Below, piece by piece: positions 1 to 7,654 of a stretch of 64,000 nucleotides of DNA. A program made the translations under genes and the position numbers. Under the pieces are notes generated by a model. That model did no database searches, was not told where the DNA came from, and saw nothing but the letters and a program-made list of their open reading frames with translations. Position 1 is the first letter of the stretch. Each line of letters begins with the position of its first letter. This DNA is from Marinobacter sp. (GTDB lineage Bacteria > Pseudomonadota > Gammaproteobacteria > Pseudomonadales > Oleiphilaceae): NCBI GenBank assembly GCA_014359475.1, contig JACIZI010000008.1, forward strand, positions 62,001 through 126,000, in the 5' to 3' direction.

Positions 1-512
1 CCATCGATTACGACTAGCCTGTTAATTTTGCCAGGCTGGCTCTGCTGAACCACAATGTTGTGCAGCAAAAGATCCCGTGATGGGATAACTTCCTGCTTCC
101 AAAAGCGACAGAGAGTATTTATGGCGGTTTGGCATTCTTCAGTTAGGCCGTGATCCCACAGATATTTTTTTAAAGTCTGAGAGATAGCTCCGTCGTGATC
201 ACGAATCAGTTCCGAGACCAGTCCTTTGCCAAGATCGGTATCGACAAAGCCGAAACAGCGGTAAATGTGCTCAAAGGCCCTGGCGCCCACCCGTCCGGCG
301 ATGGTGTTGATGACGTGCCACTCCTCGAGATTGTCATCAAAGCTCTTCAGTGGCCGCAGGTTTTTTGGAAAGCCTTTCGACCGCCGCAAATCCTCCAGGC
401 TGAAGTCGGGGCGCCGGATCTTGATGCAGCGCTCCGGTGCTTCCGGGTGCACAAAACACAGTCGGTTCCCGCCCTGGGCAAAGGGCTTGTGGCCAGTCAG
501 AACCAGGGTCAT
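1..512 (-). CDS. YrbL-like (PhoP regulatory network) kinase-fold protein, 3' end off the window
   Basis: An open frame starts at the ATG at 512 and runs off the left edge (about 170 codons visible). The translation has the look of the YrbL family, proteins with a protein-kinase-like fold: an N-terminal GGNRLCF segment, a CIKIRRP stretch in the place of the ATP-binding lysine, a catalytic-loop-like RDLLLHN and a following VVIDG resembling the kinase DFG motif. The start overlaps the stop of the upstream glycosyltransferase by ATGA, so the two are translationally coupled. Several lipopolysaccharide-core clusters carry sugar kinases of this fold, so a role in modifying the core is plausible, but the substrate is unknown. 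The family call is by eye and the C-terminus is not visible. Confidence 0.7.
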   Translation of the reverse strand, partial: MTLVLTGHKPFAQGGNRLCFVHPEAPERCIKIRRPDFSLEDLRRSKGFPKNLRPLKSFDDNLEEWHVINTIAGRVGARAFEHIYRCFGFVDTDLGKGLVSELIRDHDGAISQTLKKYLWDHGLTEECQTAINTLCRFWKQEVIPSRDLLLHNIVVQQSQPGKINRLVVID

Positions 513-1549
513 TGCAAACTGCCATCCAGGTTAATGTCCCGGGCCCAGACATAGTCGTGTGAGAAGGGCTGCATCAGGGATGCTTCAACAATGTACTGGG
601 CGTAAAGCCGGGAATTGATTTCGGCATGGAAGAATGCTCTGGCGCGGGAGGCCCAAAGCCGACGCTTGGTGTCGTCGTGATGGAATTCCCGGATTCTGGC
701 CAGCAGGTCGTCGCGGTCGTTGAAGTAGACAATGCTTTCCGGTGGCAGGAGTTCGTCAAACCGTGGGCCGCTGTGGGTGAATTGCAGGATGCCGTTGCCG
801 GCGAGCTGCGCCATGCGGGCCGAGGAATACCAGTAGTGACCTTCCTGACGATTCAGGTTGAGCCCCATGCGGGTCCGTGCCAGCGCCCGGTCGTAGTCCC
901 GTCCCCACACAGGCGGGTCACCAAAGCTGCCGAAGGTTTTGAAGTTCAGCTCGTCGCCCAGCTCGTCCCTGAGCCATTTGACCAGTTCCAGGCGCTTGGT
1001 GAAGTTGGTGCTGTTGCTGCAGAACAGCAGGTCGATATCCAGGTCGGTGCGTTCGGCATTGTTCATGCACTCAATGGCCGGGTCCACGGGGTTGGGCATG
1101 TGGTACACCCGGGTGCCCAGGCCCTCGAAGATGTTCAGTTCCCGGCGCCCGGTGGAAACAAAGATGGCATCGACCACCGAGGCACGGTGCTTGATCCGTT
1201 CGACATTATCCGGCACAAACAGCGGGTCATTGTTGCAGTGGGCGATGGTGACCGCAGGGTGGCGATTTCGGATTTCCATCAGGGTTTCGTTGCTGATGAT
1301 ATCGCAGTGGCCCGCGATCACCAGGTCCGGCTCAACGGCTTCCACGGTTTCCAGCAGCCTGCGGTTGGCTTTGTTCCTGCCCAGATCGCGAATACCCAGC
1401 GGCGCCTCGAAGGCTGCTACATCCCGGTCACTGAAGACGGAGACATAGTGATCGTTTTTGATCAGGCCGTTGGTCAGCTTCTGGGCCCAGCTTACCCTGG
1501 TCTGGCCATAACGGCGCAGTTGCTGGTAGGCAATGTGAAGTACTCGCAT
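509..1549 (-). CDS. Glycosyltransferase, CgeB/GT1-like (Glyco_trans_1_2)
   Basis: A 346-residue protein starting MRVLHIAYQQ, a typical first beta strand of a GT-B Rossmann fold. The middle part (VYHMPNPVDP at about 150) and the C-terminal part (GLNLNRQEGHYWYSSARM, then GNGILQFTHSG) follow the pattern of CgeB/Glyco_trans_1_2 glycosyltransferases, where the nucleotide-sugar site is in the C-terminal domain. It is cytoplasmic and predicted to add a sugar to lipopolysaccharide core or another envelope glycan. It lies 60 bp after a GT4 gene and overlaps the YrbL-like gene by 4 bp, consistent with one operon. Donor and acceptor cannot be told from sequence. Confidence 0.8.
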   Translation of the reverse strand: MRVLHIAYQQLRRYGQTRVSWAQKLTNGLIKNDHYVSVFSDRDVAAFEAPLGIRDLGRNKANRRLLETVEAVEPDLVIAGHCDIISNETLMEIRNRHPAVTIAHCNNDPLFVPDNVERIKHRASVVDAIFVSTGRRELNIFEGLGTRVYHMPNPVDPAIECMNNAERTDLDIDLLFCSNSTNFTKRLELVKWLRDELGDELNFKTFGSFGDPPVWGRDYDRALARTRMGLNLNRQEGHYWYSSARMAQLAGNGILQFTHSGPRFDELLPPESIVYFNDRDDLLARIREFHHDDTKRRLWASRARAFFHAEINSRLYAQYIVEASLMQPFSHDYVWARDINLDGSLQ

Positions 1550-1609
1550 GTCCGGCGGGTCTCTTGACTGACAAAACGCCTATCATACCAGTCAGTGCAG
1601 TCCGGGTCT

Positions 1610-2713
1610 TCAATTGCAGGCTAAAGCTCTGTGATAGACCTCAACCGTTGCCTGTACCTGGTGCTCCAGCTGGAATTCCGGATGAATGACAATCCGCGGA
1701 TGCTGGTTCAACTGCTCGCGCACCCTCGCTGCAAAAGCGGTCAGGTCATCCGGTGGTACCAGTCCTTGGGGAAAACAGGCGGACAGCGATTCCGCCGCCC
1801 CGCCACGGTCGAAAGCAACGACCGGCGTGCCCACGGCGAGGGCCTCGGTTAGGGTGCGGCCGAAAGGCTCGGGTTTGCTCGACATATGGCAGACCACATC
1901 GGCCAGGCGATAAAACTCTACGATGTCCGAGCGGTGGCCGGTGAAGGTGATATGCTGCTCAATGCCGAGCTTTCCGGCCTGTTTTTTCAGTTCGGCCAGG
2001 TAACCTTCCTTGTTTTTCTCCGCGCCGCCGACGACAACGCCGTGTACTCCGGGCTCACGCCGGATCAGATCCGCCATCATGGTCAGGAACGCCCGCTGTC
2101 CTTTCCAGCGGGTTAGCCGCCCGGGCATCAGGATCAGCTTCTTGCCCTGCAGCCGGGGCTGGTCAGAATAAAGCTGTTTGAGCCAGGCCGGGTCGGGAGG
2201 TGCCGGGGAAAAGGCTCGGGTATCCACACCCCGCTGGATAACGGTAATGCGCCCGGGGTCGACTTTGTAGTTATTCAGTATGTACTGTTCCACGCAATGG
2301 GAAATGGCGATCAGGTGCCGTGGTTTTGCCATAATGGCACTGTAGGCATTAACGGAATACATACCGTGAAAGGTGCTGACCAGGGCGGGGCGGTCGTTTT
2401 TCGGCAGGCCTCGCCATGCCAGCCAGATAATCCAGGCTGGAAGCCGGGAACGGACGTGGACCACATCGGGCCGGAGCTGCTCAAGAAGCTGGCGTACCGG
2501 CCGGATCTGGCCGAAGGACGCCAGCGATTTCCGGTGGACCGGCATGGTAATGTGGCGGGAGCCTTCGGCTTGCAACTGACCGGCCAGGCGTCCGCCGGAA
2601 GAAAGCACGATTGATTCATGGCCTTGTTTGACCAGTTCCCGGGCGAGTTCCACTGTGCCGCGCTCTACGCCGCCACTGTTTAGCGCCGGGAGGACTTGCA
2701 GTACTCTCATCAA
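1610..2713 (-). CDS. Glycosyltransferase family 4
   Basis: A 367-residue GT-B glycosyltransferase. The N-terminus (VLQVLPALNSGGVERGTVEL) is the classic GT4 acceptor-domain strand-loop-helix with the GGVERG motif. The C-terminal domain has PGRLTRWKGQ and the retaining-transferase EX7E motif in EPFGRTLTEALAVGTPVV, which binds the nucleotide-sugar donor. Its place among other envelope glycosyltransferases suggests a role in lipopolysaccharide core or O-chain assembly on the inner face of the inner membrane. The start overlaps the ELM1-like gene stop by 4 bp (ATGA). The exact sugar is unknown. Confidence 0.88.
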   Translation of the reverse strand: MMRVLQVLPALNSGGVERGTVELARELVKQGHESIVLSSGGRLAGQLQAEGSRHITMPVHRKSLASFGQIRPVRQLLEQLRPDVVHVRSRLPAWIIWLAWRGLPKNDRPALVSTFHGMYSVNAYSAIMAKPRHLIAISHCVEQYILNNYKVDPGRITVIQRGVDTRAFSPAPPDPAWLKQLYSDQPRLQGKKLILMPGRLTRWKGQRAFLTMMADLIRREPGVHGVVVGGAEKNKEGYLAELKKQAGKLGIEQHITFTGHRSDIVEFYRLADVVCHMSSKPEPFGRTLTEALAVGTPVVAFDRGGAAESLSACFPQGLVPPDDLTAFAARVREQLNQHPRIVIHPEFQLEHQVQATVEVYHRALACN

Positions 2714-3642
2714 CGAGACTCCCTGAATTTTTTAATCAGCCATTCGGATGCCCGATCCGCCTCCCATAATTGGGGTGCGGAGCTGTTTTCTGCCCTCATG
2801 AGTTGTGCTCGGTCACGCCATTCCGTTACCAGTCCATCGACTTTCAGCGCCTCCATGCCTCGGACCACGCGGCTGTCATGGCGAGCTTTCAAGTGTAACA
2901 GCCCGGTGGGTGTGCCTGCCGTGAGTGCTTCATAAACCATCGATACGCTATCTGGAGACACCCAGGTAGTCCGCGTATCCGCCAGTGTGTCGAGCAGCCA
3001 AGTGGGAGCGGTCTTGTCGTGGTGGTAGAAGGTGATGTTTTCCAGGGTAAGGCCTGACAGCCTTTCGAGCAGGTCTGCAGGAGTTCGCCTCGATGAGGTA
3101 ATTTTCCAGTGCCAGTCCGGGTATTCGCCAGCCAGGGTTTCCAGTTGCTGGAGGATCTCTTCACTGTCCCACTCGTAGTGTTCCGAGGGCCCACCAAGCA
3201 GGACCAGGCCATTACGACCGTTCACGGTTTTCAGTTGCGGGGTGATGGCGTTGAGCACCCCTCGGGTGACCAGCACATCTGGCCGGTCTGGTGGGTTGTC
3301 ATGGGCTGGAATGATCGAGAGGTCCGGACGTGCAAACGGAAGCACTGGGCGCATTAGCACAACGCTCAGCGCCGAGTATCGATTGCGGCAAGCTAGCAGC
3401 AGCTTCTGTGTCTGGCTGCCGGCAGCGACAAGGATGTCTGGAGTTGGATATGGCAACTTCGGAGCAAGCCCCAAAAGTGCCTGGAGCCAGGAGACAGGGT
3501 GCTTTTTCGCCTCAATCCAGTGAATCTGGGCATCGGCGCGGGCTGCGAGCCGGTCACCGAGGCCTCGCAACTGGTTCCGGTGCCCAGGTTTCTGATCGGT
3601 AATGAGCCAGACCACAGGGTAACGCGTATCAATGAAATTCAC
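2710..3642 (-). CDS. ELM1-family (mitochondrial-fission ELM1-like) protein
   Basis: A 310-residue protein that opens WLITDQKPGHRNQLRGLGDR, the signature of the bacterial ELM1 family (PF06258), and continues through LVLLGGPSEHYEWDSEEI and VSPDSVSMVYEALTAGTPTG, which resembles the donor-binding part of GT-B enzymes such as MurG. Despite the name, bacterial members have nothing to do with mitochondria and are typically found in lipopolysaccharide gene clusters, where a glycosyltransferase-like role is inferred. It is sandwiched between a GT2-like gene (3 bp away) and a GT4 gene (4 bp overlap), so it is part of the envelope-glycan operon. Confidence 0.85.
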   Translation of the reverse strand: MNFIDTRYPVVWLITDQKPGHRNQLRGLGDRLAARADAQIHWIEAKKHPVSWLQALLGLAPKLPYPTPDILVAAGSQTQKLLLACRNRYSALSVVLMRPVLPFARPDLSIIPAHDNPPDRPDVLVTRGVLNAITPQLKTVNGRNGLVLLGGPSEHYEWDSEEILQQLETLAGEYPDWHWKITSSRRTPADLLERLSGLTLENITFYHHDKTAPTWLLDTLADTRTTWVSPDSVSMVYEALTAGTPTGLLHLKARHDSRVVRGMEALKVDGLVTEWRDRAQLMRAENSSAPQLWEADRASEWLIKKFRESR

Positions 3643-3645
3643 GAA

Positions 3646-4572
3646 TTAGGGTACCCTTCTGGATTCCACAGCTCTTGAATCCTTGGTTTTGTCCCACAAA
3701 TCAAAATAGCCCCAGACCGCCTTGAATTTCACATCATTGCTTTGAGGTCCGGACTTGTTGGCGCGTTTCAACGCGGTGATCTGAGAATCTTCCACCACAA
3801 GAAAGCGTGTACCGTAGTTGCGATAATCTTCAACGCGCTTGCATGGAACGCCTTTTTTCAGGCTCATGGCTTTCAGCCATATATCATCGGCTTTCGGGCA
3901 GATGGACATGAAAAGCTCTTCATTCAGGATCTGCTCGTCGAAACATCCAGGAAAATAGAGGACCCCGCCGACCCCAGTGGGAAATGTCAGCAGGGATGGG
4001 GATGTACCTGCACCCCCTTTATTCCACTGTTTATAGGGGCGTAAGTTTCCGTTTTTATCGAACTCAATGGTGTGGGCCCGATGACAGTGAATGACGTCCG
4101 GCTCCTTGACCCAGCTCCGGTACAGCATGTCGATCATGTCGTGCGGATAAAGGATGTCATCATCAACGGTTATAATTAGGCTATCGGGGGACTGTTTGAG
4201 TGTATGAACAAACTTCCCATAGGGCCCAAGATCCCGCTCCACAAACCGGATTTCCAGACCCCGTTGTTGTTGTTTTATCAGGATTTCAGGCAGGTTATTT
4301 TCATCGATATCCCGGGACAACCAGAGGATAATCCTGTCCGGGCGCAAAGCCTGCTGGAAAATGCTCTCAATCGTCAGGTGGACATTATCGATTCGTTTAT
4401 AAAAGCTGGTCAGGGAAACGGCGATTTCCTGTGGTTTAGTGTTGCCGATACCAGCCTCCCGAGATGCCAGGGCGGATTGTAAGAGCTGTGCCGAGATCAC
4501 AGTTTTTTTGGTTAGTTCCAGTGTTTCTTGTTTTGCCTTAAGGCGCTTCAACCTTCGCTTTGCTTTGAACAT
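3646..4572 (-). CDS. Glycosyltransferase, GT2/GT-A-like
   Basis: A 308-residue protein. After a basic N-terminal helix, residues from about 50 on read IAVSLTSFYKRIDNVHLTIES, a GT-A donor-domain start, and LIITVDDDILYP at about 130 supplies the DXD-like motif (DDD) that coordinates the metal and nucleotide sugar. Later segments (GVGGVLYFPGCF, CPKADDIWLKAMSLKKG) match the catalytic half of small bacterial glycosyltransferases in lipopolysaccharide core clusters. It lies 12 bp downstream of a damaged acyltransferase gene and 3 bp upstream of the ELM1-like gene. Donor and acceptor are unknown. Confidence 0.8.
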   Translation of the reverse strand: MFKAKRRLKRLKAKQETLELTKKTVISAQLLQSALASREAGIGNTKPQEIAVSLTSFYKRIDNVHLTIESIFQQALRPDRIILWLSRDIDENNLPEILIKQQQRGLEIRFVERDLGPYGKFVHTLKQSPDSLIITVDDDILYPHDMIDMLYRSWVKEPDVIHCHRAHTIEFDKNGNLRPYKQWNKGGAGTSPSLLTFPTGVGGVLYFPGCFDEQILNEELFMSICPKADDIWLKAMSLKKGVPCKRVEDYRNYGTRFLVVEDSQITALKRANKSGPQSNDVKFKAVWGYFDLWDKTKDSRAVESRRVP

Positions 4573-4584
4573 ATAGGTTCGGCT

Positions 4585-4968
4585 CTAGCTTTTGAATTTA
4601 TAAGGATTGGGTTTGCCCCCGGGCTGATGGCGAAAACGCTTGTATTCCCATTGGTACTGTTCGGGAATGCGGCGGACAACGTTTTCCACCAACTGGTTCA
4701 GGGCGGTGGCAGCAGTTGTCGGATCTTTGTCTGCCATATCCTGTTCGGCTTTAGTAACTACAATCCGAAACCCCCGGTGATCGGGCAATCGTTCGGCATA
4801 GGTTACCAGGACAGCAGCGCCGGTTTTCTGCAGCAGCTTGCTGGCGTCTGTTCCCAGTATCCAGGCGAGTTTGCCGCCCCATTTCCCAAGGCGTTGCGCG
4901 AGGCCCAGAGAAAGGATGCCCGCTGCTTTAATCGGGCTGATGATCAGGTGGTATTTCAGCTTGCTCAT
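4585..4968 (-). pseudogene. LpxL/HtrB-type acyltransferase with an internal in-frame deletion
   Basis: The 127-codon frame begins with an acyltransferase N-terminus (MSKLKYHLIISPIKAAG, LAQRLGKWGGKLAW) and jumps directly to an acyltransferase C-terminus (TGAAVLVTYAERLPDHRGFR, then RRIPEQYQWEYKRFRHQPGG). Family members have about 290-320 residues, so roughly 160-190 residues from the middle are missing, including the catalytic HX4D motif. The join appears to be near residues ILGTDASK-LLQKTGAA. The frame is kept, but the product cannot be a working acyltransferase. I chose the ATG at 4968, which overlaps the stop of the manC remnant (ATGA). A longer frame upstream is only an out-of-frame read of its neighbours. 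Confidence 0.75.
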
Positions 4969-5048
4969 GACCTGCTCGGGTTCAGTTGTCTCGACGTCGG
5001 CCAAAGGCGCGACCCGCTGCCGCCGGCCAGGATAACGGGATGGCTCAT
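4965..5048 (-). pseudogene. Remnant of mannose-1-phosphate guanylyltransferase (manC/algA), first 24 codons
   Basis: A 27-codon frame between two acyltransferase genes reads MSHPVILAGGSGSRLWPTSR followed by QLNP, the unmistakable nucleotide-binding start of ManC/AlgA-type mannose-1-phosphate guanylyltransferases (about 470 residues when complete). It then runs into SRS and a stop. Its ATG overlaps the stop of the complete LpxL gene (ATGA) and its stop overlaps the start of the damaged acyltransferase (ATGA), so the remnant keeps the spacing of a coupled operon. It is too short to appear in a normal gene call. Known from the family: the GGSGSRLWP loop binds GTP. Inferred: the rest of the gene was deleted. 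Confidence 0.75.
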
Positions 5049-6019
5049 TTTGAAGCCCCGGGATGTTTCTTGCGTTTCTTGTCGTAGAACCCGGAGTCCT
5101 CGCGGCCTGGTCGGGTCTTGAACCTCCGATGCATCCACAGGTACTGGTCAGGCGCTTTACGAATTTCGTTTTCAATTACTGCATTGATACGTGTGGCATC
5201 TGCAAGATCATCTCCGCTCGGGAAATTTTCCAAGGGAGGGTGGAAGTAGATGTCGTAGCCCGGCTTGCCCTTCCGGCGGAAGTGGCTGAAGGGCACCACC
5301 TTGCAGCCGCTGCGCCCGGCAATCCGCGAGGGGGCGGTAATTGTGCCGGCAGGGATACCAAAAAAGGGGGCGAACACGATATCTTTGCGGCCATAATCCT
5401 GATCAGTGGCATACCAGACCGCACGGTTTTTGCGCAGGCGGCGGAACAGTCCCCGGATATCCCTGGCGCCCAGAACGGTGCCATAGCGCCGGCCCCGGGC
5501 GCGGGTCATGACGGCGTTCATGAGCGGGTTATTGTGGTCACGCTGCATGACGTCAGCCTCAATAAACTCGGTTACCAGGCTGCCACCAAGGTCCAGCGTA
5601 CTGTAGTGACCACCCAGTAGCAGAACGCCGCGGCCGGCCGCCAATGCCTCCTTGAAATATTCCAGTCCGTGGATTCGGGTAATGCCGGTCATTCTGGCGG
5701 GATCCCGAAACCAGGCAGTGCCAATCTCCATCAAGCCGATGCCATTGGCAATGAAGGTGTCGCGCACCAACGCTGCCTGCTGCTTGTCGCTGAGTTCAGG
5801 AAAGCACAGGCGAATATTGGTTTCGGTAATCTGCCGGCGGCTTTTTGCGAGTTTCCATGCAATAAGTCCCATCGCTTTTCCAAGTAACCACTGGAAACGG
5901 ATGGGCAGGTGTGCAGCCAGCCACATAGCACCGATGCCGAGCCAGGTTGGCCACCAGCGGGGATGCAGGTAAGCTGAGTAGTCAGTGTTTCGGGACTTTT
6001 GGCGGTATTTCTTTTGCAA
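5045..6019 (-). CDS. LpxL/HtrB-family lipid A acyltransferase
   Basis: A 324-residue inner-membrane acyltransferase. The N-terminal WLGIGAMWLAAHLPIRF is a membrane-anchoring segment, TETNIRLCFPELS is the typical LpxL pre-catalytic helix, and GGHYSTLD at about 145 is the HX4D catalytic motif. ATDQDYGRKDIVFAPFFG and the C-terminal APDQYLWMHRRFKTRPGRED are also family signatures. Members transfer a fatty acyl chain from acyl-ACP to Kdo2-lipid IVA or a later precursor. It is the first gene of the minus-strand envelope cluster and overlaps the manC remnant by 4 bp. LpxL against LpxM or LpxP cannot be decided, so no symbol is given. Confidence 0.9.
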   Translation of the reverse strand: MQKKYRQKSRNTDYSAYLHPRWWPTWLGIGAMWLAAHLPIRFQWLLGKAMGLIAWKLAKSRRQITETNIRLCFPELSDKQQAALVRDTFIANGIGLMEIGTAWFRDPARMTGITRIHGLEYFKEALAAGRGVLLLGGHYSTLDLGGSLVTEFIEADVMQRDHNNPLMNAVMTRARGRRYGTVLGARDIRGLFRRLRKNRAVWYATDQDYGRKDIVFAPFFGIPAGTITAPSRIAGRSGCKVVPFSHFRRKGKPGYDIYFHPPLENFPSGDDLADATRINAVIENEIRKAPDQYLWMHRRFKTRPGREDSGFYDKKRKKHPGASK

Positions 6020-6047
6020 AATCCTGTTCCTGAATCGACAAACTTCT

Positions 6048-6074
6048 TGTCGAGGGGCAAGATGCCCCGCGACA
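6048..6074. promoter_or_regulatory. Stem-loop in the divergent lpxL/waaA intergenic region
   Basis: TGTCG-A-GGGGC, a 5-nt loop, then GCCCC-G-CGACA form a 10-bp stem with one A-G mismatch. It lies between the start of the minus-strand acyltransferase (6019) and the plus-strand waaA remnant (6118). No T-tract follows on either strand, so it is not a simple terminator. A role as operator or leader hairpin is only a guess. Confidence 0.35.
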
Positions 6075-6117
6075 GAATAATTGCATTATCATAACGCATC
6101 GTTCCGCCGGGAGCCCT

Positions 6118-6609
6118 GTGTTGCTGTTCATTTATTCCCAGTTAATAAGGCTGGCTTTGCCATTCATCCTGTTTCGGTTGTGGTGGCGTGGCCGTCGTGC
6201 CCCCGAGCGTCGTGAAAACTGGTGGCATCGCCTGGGCATTGTGCCGGAAATCCCGGGGGCGGTCATCTGGGTGCACGCGGTTTCCGTGGTTGAAACGATT
6301 GCCGCCGGGCCGATGGTGAGGCGGCTATTGGCAGGCAAGCCTGATGCCACCATTCTGATGACGGCCATGACCGACACCGGTCTCGCTCAGGCCCGCAAGA
6401 TGTTTGGTAACCGGGTACGCTATGCCTACGCACCCTATGATACCCCCGGTTCCATTCGCCGGTTTTTCAATCGCACCCGTCCCCGCATTCTGGTCATCAC
6501 GGAAACCGAGATCTGGCCGAACATGATACGCCAGAGCGGCAAGCTCAAAAATTCCGGGTGCCTGTCCAGAACCTCCGACAGCTTCCGAAGTCTGATGCCA
6601 TACTCGTGA
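6118..6609 (+). pseudogene. waaA: 3-deoxy-D-manno-octulosonic acid transferase, truncated
   Basis: Residues 1 to about 138 are clearly WaaA (KdtA): an N-terminal membrane segment, WVHAVSV at about 50, the catalytic-region glutamate in VVET, and ETEIWPNMIRQ. After this the frame changes into KLKNSGCLSRTS and stops, whereas complete WaaA has about 420 residues; the whole C-terminal CMP-Kdo-binding domain is gone. The family motif is SVGET, and here the glycine next to the catalytic glutamate is valine, a further sign of decay. The start is GTG with a GGGAG ribosome site. The break coincides with an insertion-sequence stub at about 6536. Because Kdo addition is normally essential, a functional copy should exist elsewhere. 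Confidence 0.8.
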
Positions 6610-6690
6610 TCTGAGTAATGTTCGAATATACTGGCCTGACCATTGCGGGTCTCTCGCATGCGGGGTCCCCTTGGTTATTGGCTGATCACG
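6536..6690 (-). mobile_element. Insertion-sequence remnant (ISNCY-like transposase N-terminus)
   Basis: On the minus strand a frame starting at 6659 reads MRETRNGQASIFEHYSDHEY then GIRLRKLSEVLDRHPEFLSL, about 40 residues that look like the start of ISNCY-type transposases, before it runs into antisense waaA sequence. Upstream of the start (6660-6690) would be the element's terminal region, but no inverted-repeat partner is left. The stub separates the truncated waaA from the damaged HTH gene, so an insertion followed by deletion is the likely cause of both losses. The family name is from memory of the N-terminal motif and is uncertain. Confidence 0.5.
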
Positions 6691-7118
6691 ACAGCGATTT
6701 GGATGCACTCGTCGAACGATTGGGCACCGCTGGCTGTGATGACGCCCTTGCCGGTGTGGAGCAGCCTGGTCGCCTGGCGCTGGAATTCTTCCGCGAGGCG
6801 GGCAGCGCCGAGGAATTGGCTCGTACCGCCCTGGCCGGCGTTGTTGGCATTTCCCGGCAAGCGATGCGCAAGCTCATGCTGGCCCACCGGGCGACGTTTC
6901 TAATGCCGGTTCACGAAGGCAGCGCCTCGATCTGGCATCCGGCGGAAATTCTTGATTGGCTGAGGGCCAGAGGCGGCTACGAGATTGATACTGGCATACA
7001 GGAAATCGCGCAAGTGGCGTTGGAGGTGAACATCACGAAGGAGGCAATCCGGCACCCCATGAGCAGGCAGGGCAACAAGGAGTTGCTGACGGCACAGCCA
7101 CAATCTCAGTTGTTGTGA
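6618..7118 (+). pseudogene. Damaged helix-turn-helix DNA-binding protein gene
   Basis: The 166-codon frame carries the features of a small family of HTH proteins: LDALVERLGTAGCDDALAGV near the N-terminus, FFREAGSAEELARTAL, then VVGISRQAMRKLML (helix-turn-helix) and HEGSASIWHPAEILDWLRAR. In relatives a stretch of about 20 residues leading into the helix-turn-helix separates the ARTAL-like and GISRQ-like segments; here they are joined directly, suggesting an internal deletion. The first about 25 residues come from the insertion-sequence flank. It may still be translated, but I treat it as a decayed gene. The target is unknown. Confidence 0.5.
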
Positions 7119-7141
7119 GGATGCAGTCATGAGCGAGCGTA

Positions 7142-7654
7142 ATGACTTCCGGGGATGACGATCAGTACTGGATGAACCGGGCCCTGGCCCTGGCGGCGGA
7201 AGCCGGGGCACGGGGCGAGGTACCGGTGGGCTCGGTGGTTGTGCTGGGAGGCCGGGAAATCGGCAGTGGCTTCAATACGCCCATCAGCGGTTGCGATCCT
7301 ACCGCCCACGCCGAAATCCGGGCCTTGCGGGATGCGGCGGCACGGGTGGGCAACTATCGGTTGCCCGGGGCAACGCTTTACGTCACCCTTGAGCCCTGCA
7401 CCATGTGTGTGGGGGCGATTGTGCACAGTCGCATCAGCCGCATGGTTTACGGCGCCACCGAGCCCAAAGCCGGCGCGGTGGCCTCCGCACGCAGAACCCT
7501 TGAAGATCCGCACCTGAACTGGCGTGTGGAGGCGCGGGGTGGTGTGCTTGAGGCCGAATGCAGCGCTATAATCAGCAAATTTTTCAGTCAACGGCGCGCG
7601 GCCATCCGCCGCCGCAAACAGACAGGCCCAGGGAAGGAGGAAACCCCGCAATGA
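7142..7654 (+). CDS. tadA: tRNA-specific adenosine deaminase TadA
   Basis: A 170-residue zinc deaminase that converts adenosine 34 to inosine in the anticodon of tRNA-Arg(ACG). The active site is visible: HAE at residues 56-58 (zinc ligand and proton shuttle) and PCTMC at 85-89 (two zinc cysteines), with NYRLPGATLYVTLEPC before it. YGATEPKAGAV and the arginine-rich C-terminus RRAAIRRRK are typical. Length is normal. I use the ATG at 7142; an ATG at 7129 is in another frame and ends after nine codons. The stop overlaps the galE start (ATGA), so the genes are coupled although functionally unrelated. Confidence 0.95.
   Translation: MTSGDDDQYWMNRALALAAEAGARGEVPVGSVVVLGGREIGSGFNTPISGCDPTAHAEIRALRDAAARVGNYRLPGATLYVTLEPCTMCVGAIVHSRISRMVYGATEPKAGAVASARRTLEDPHLNWRVEARGGVLEAECSAIISKFFSQRRAAIRRRKQTGPGKEETPQ

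Noticed and set aside
626-1567. 313-codon open frame on the plus strand
   Set aside because: Antisense of the CgeB-like glycosyltransferase; no recognisable motif.
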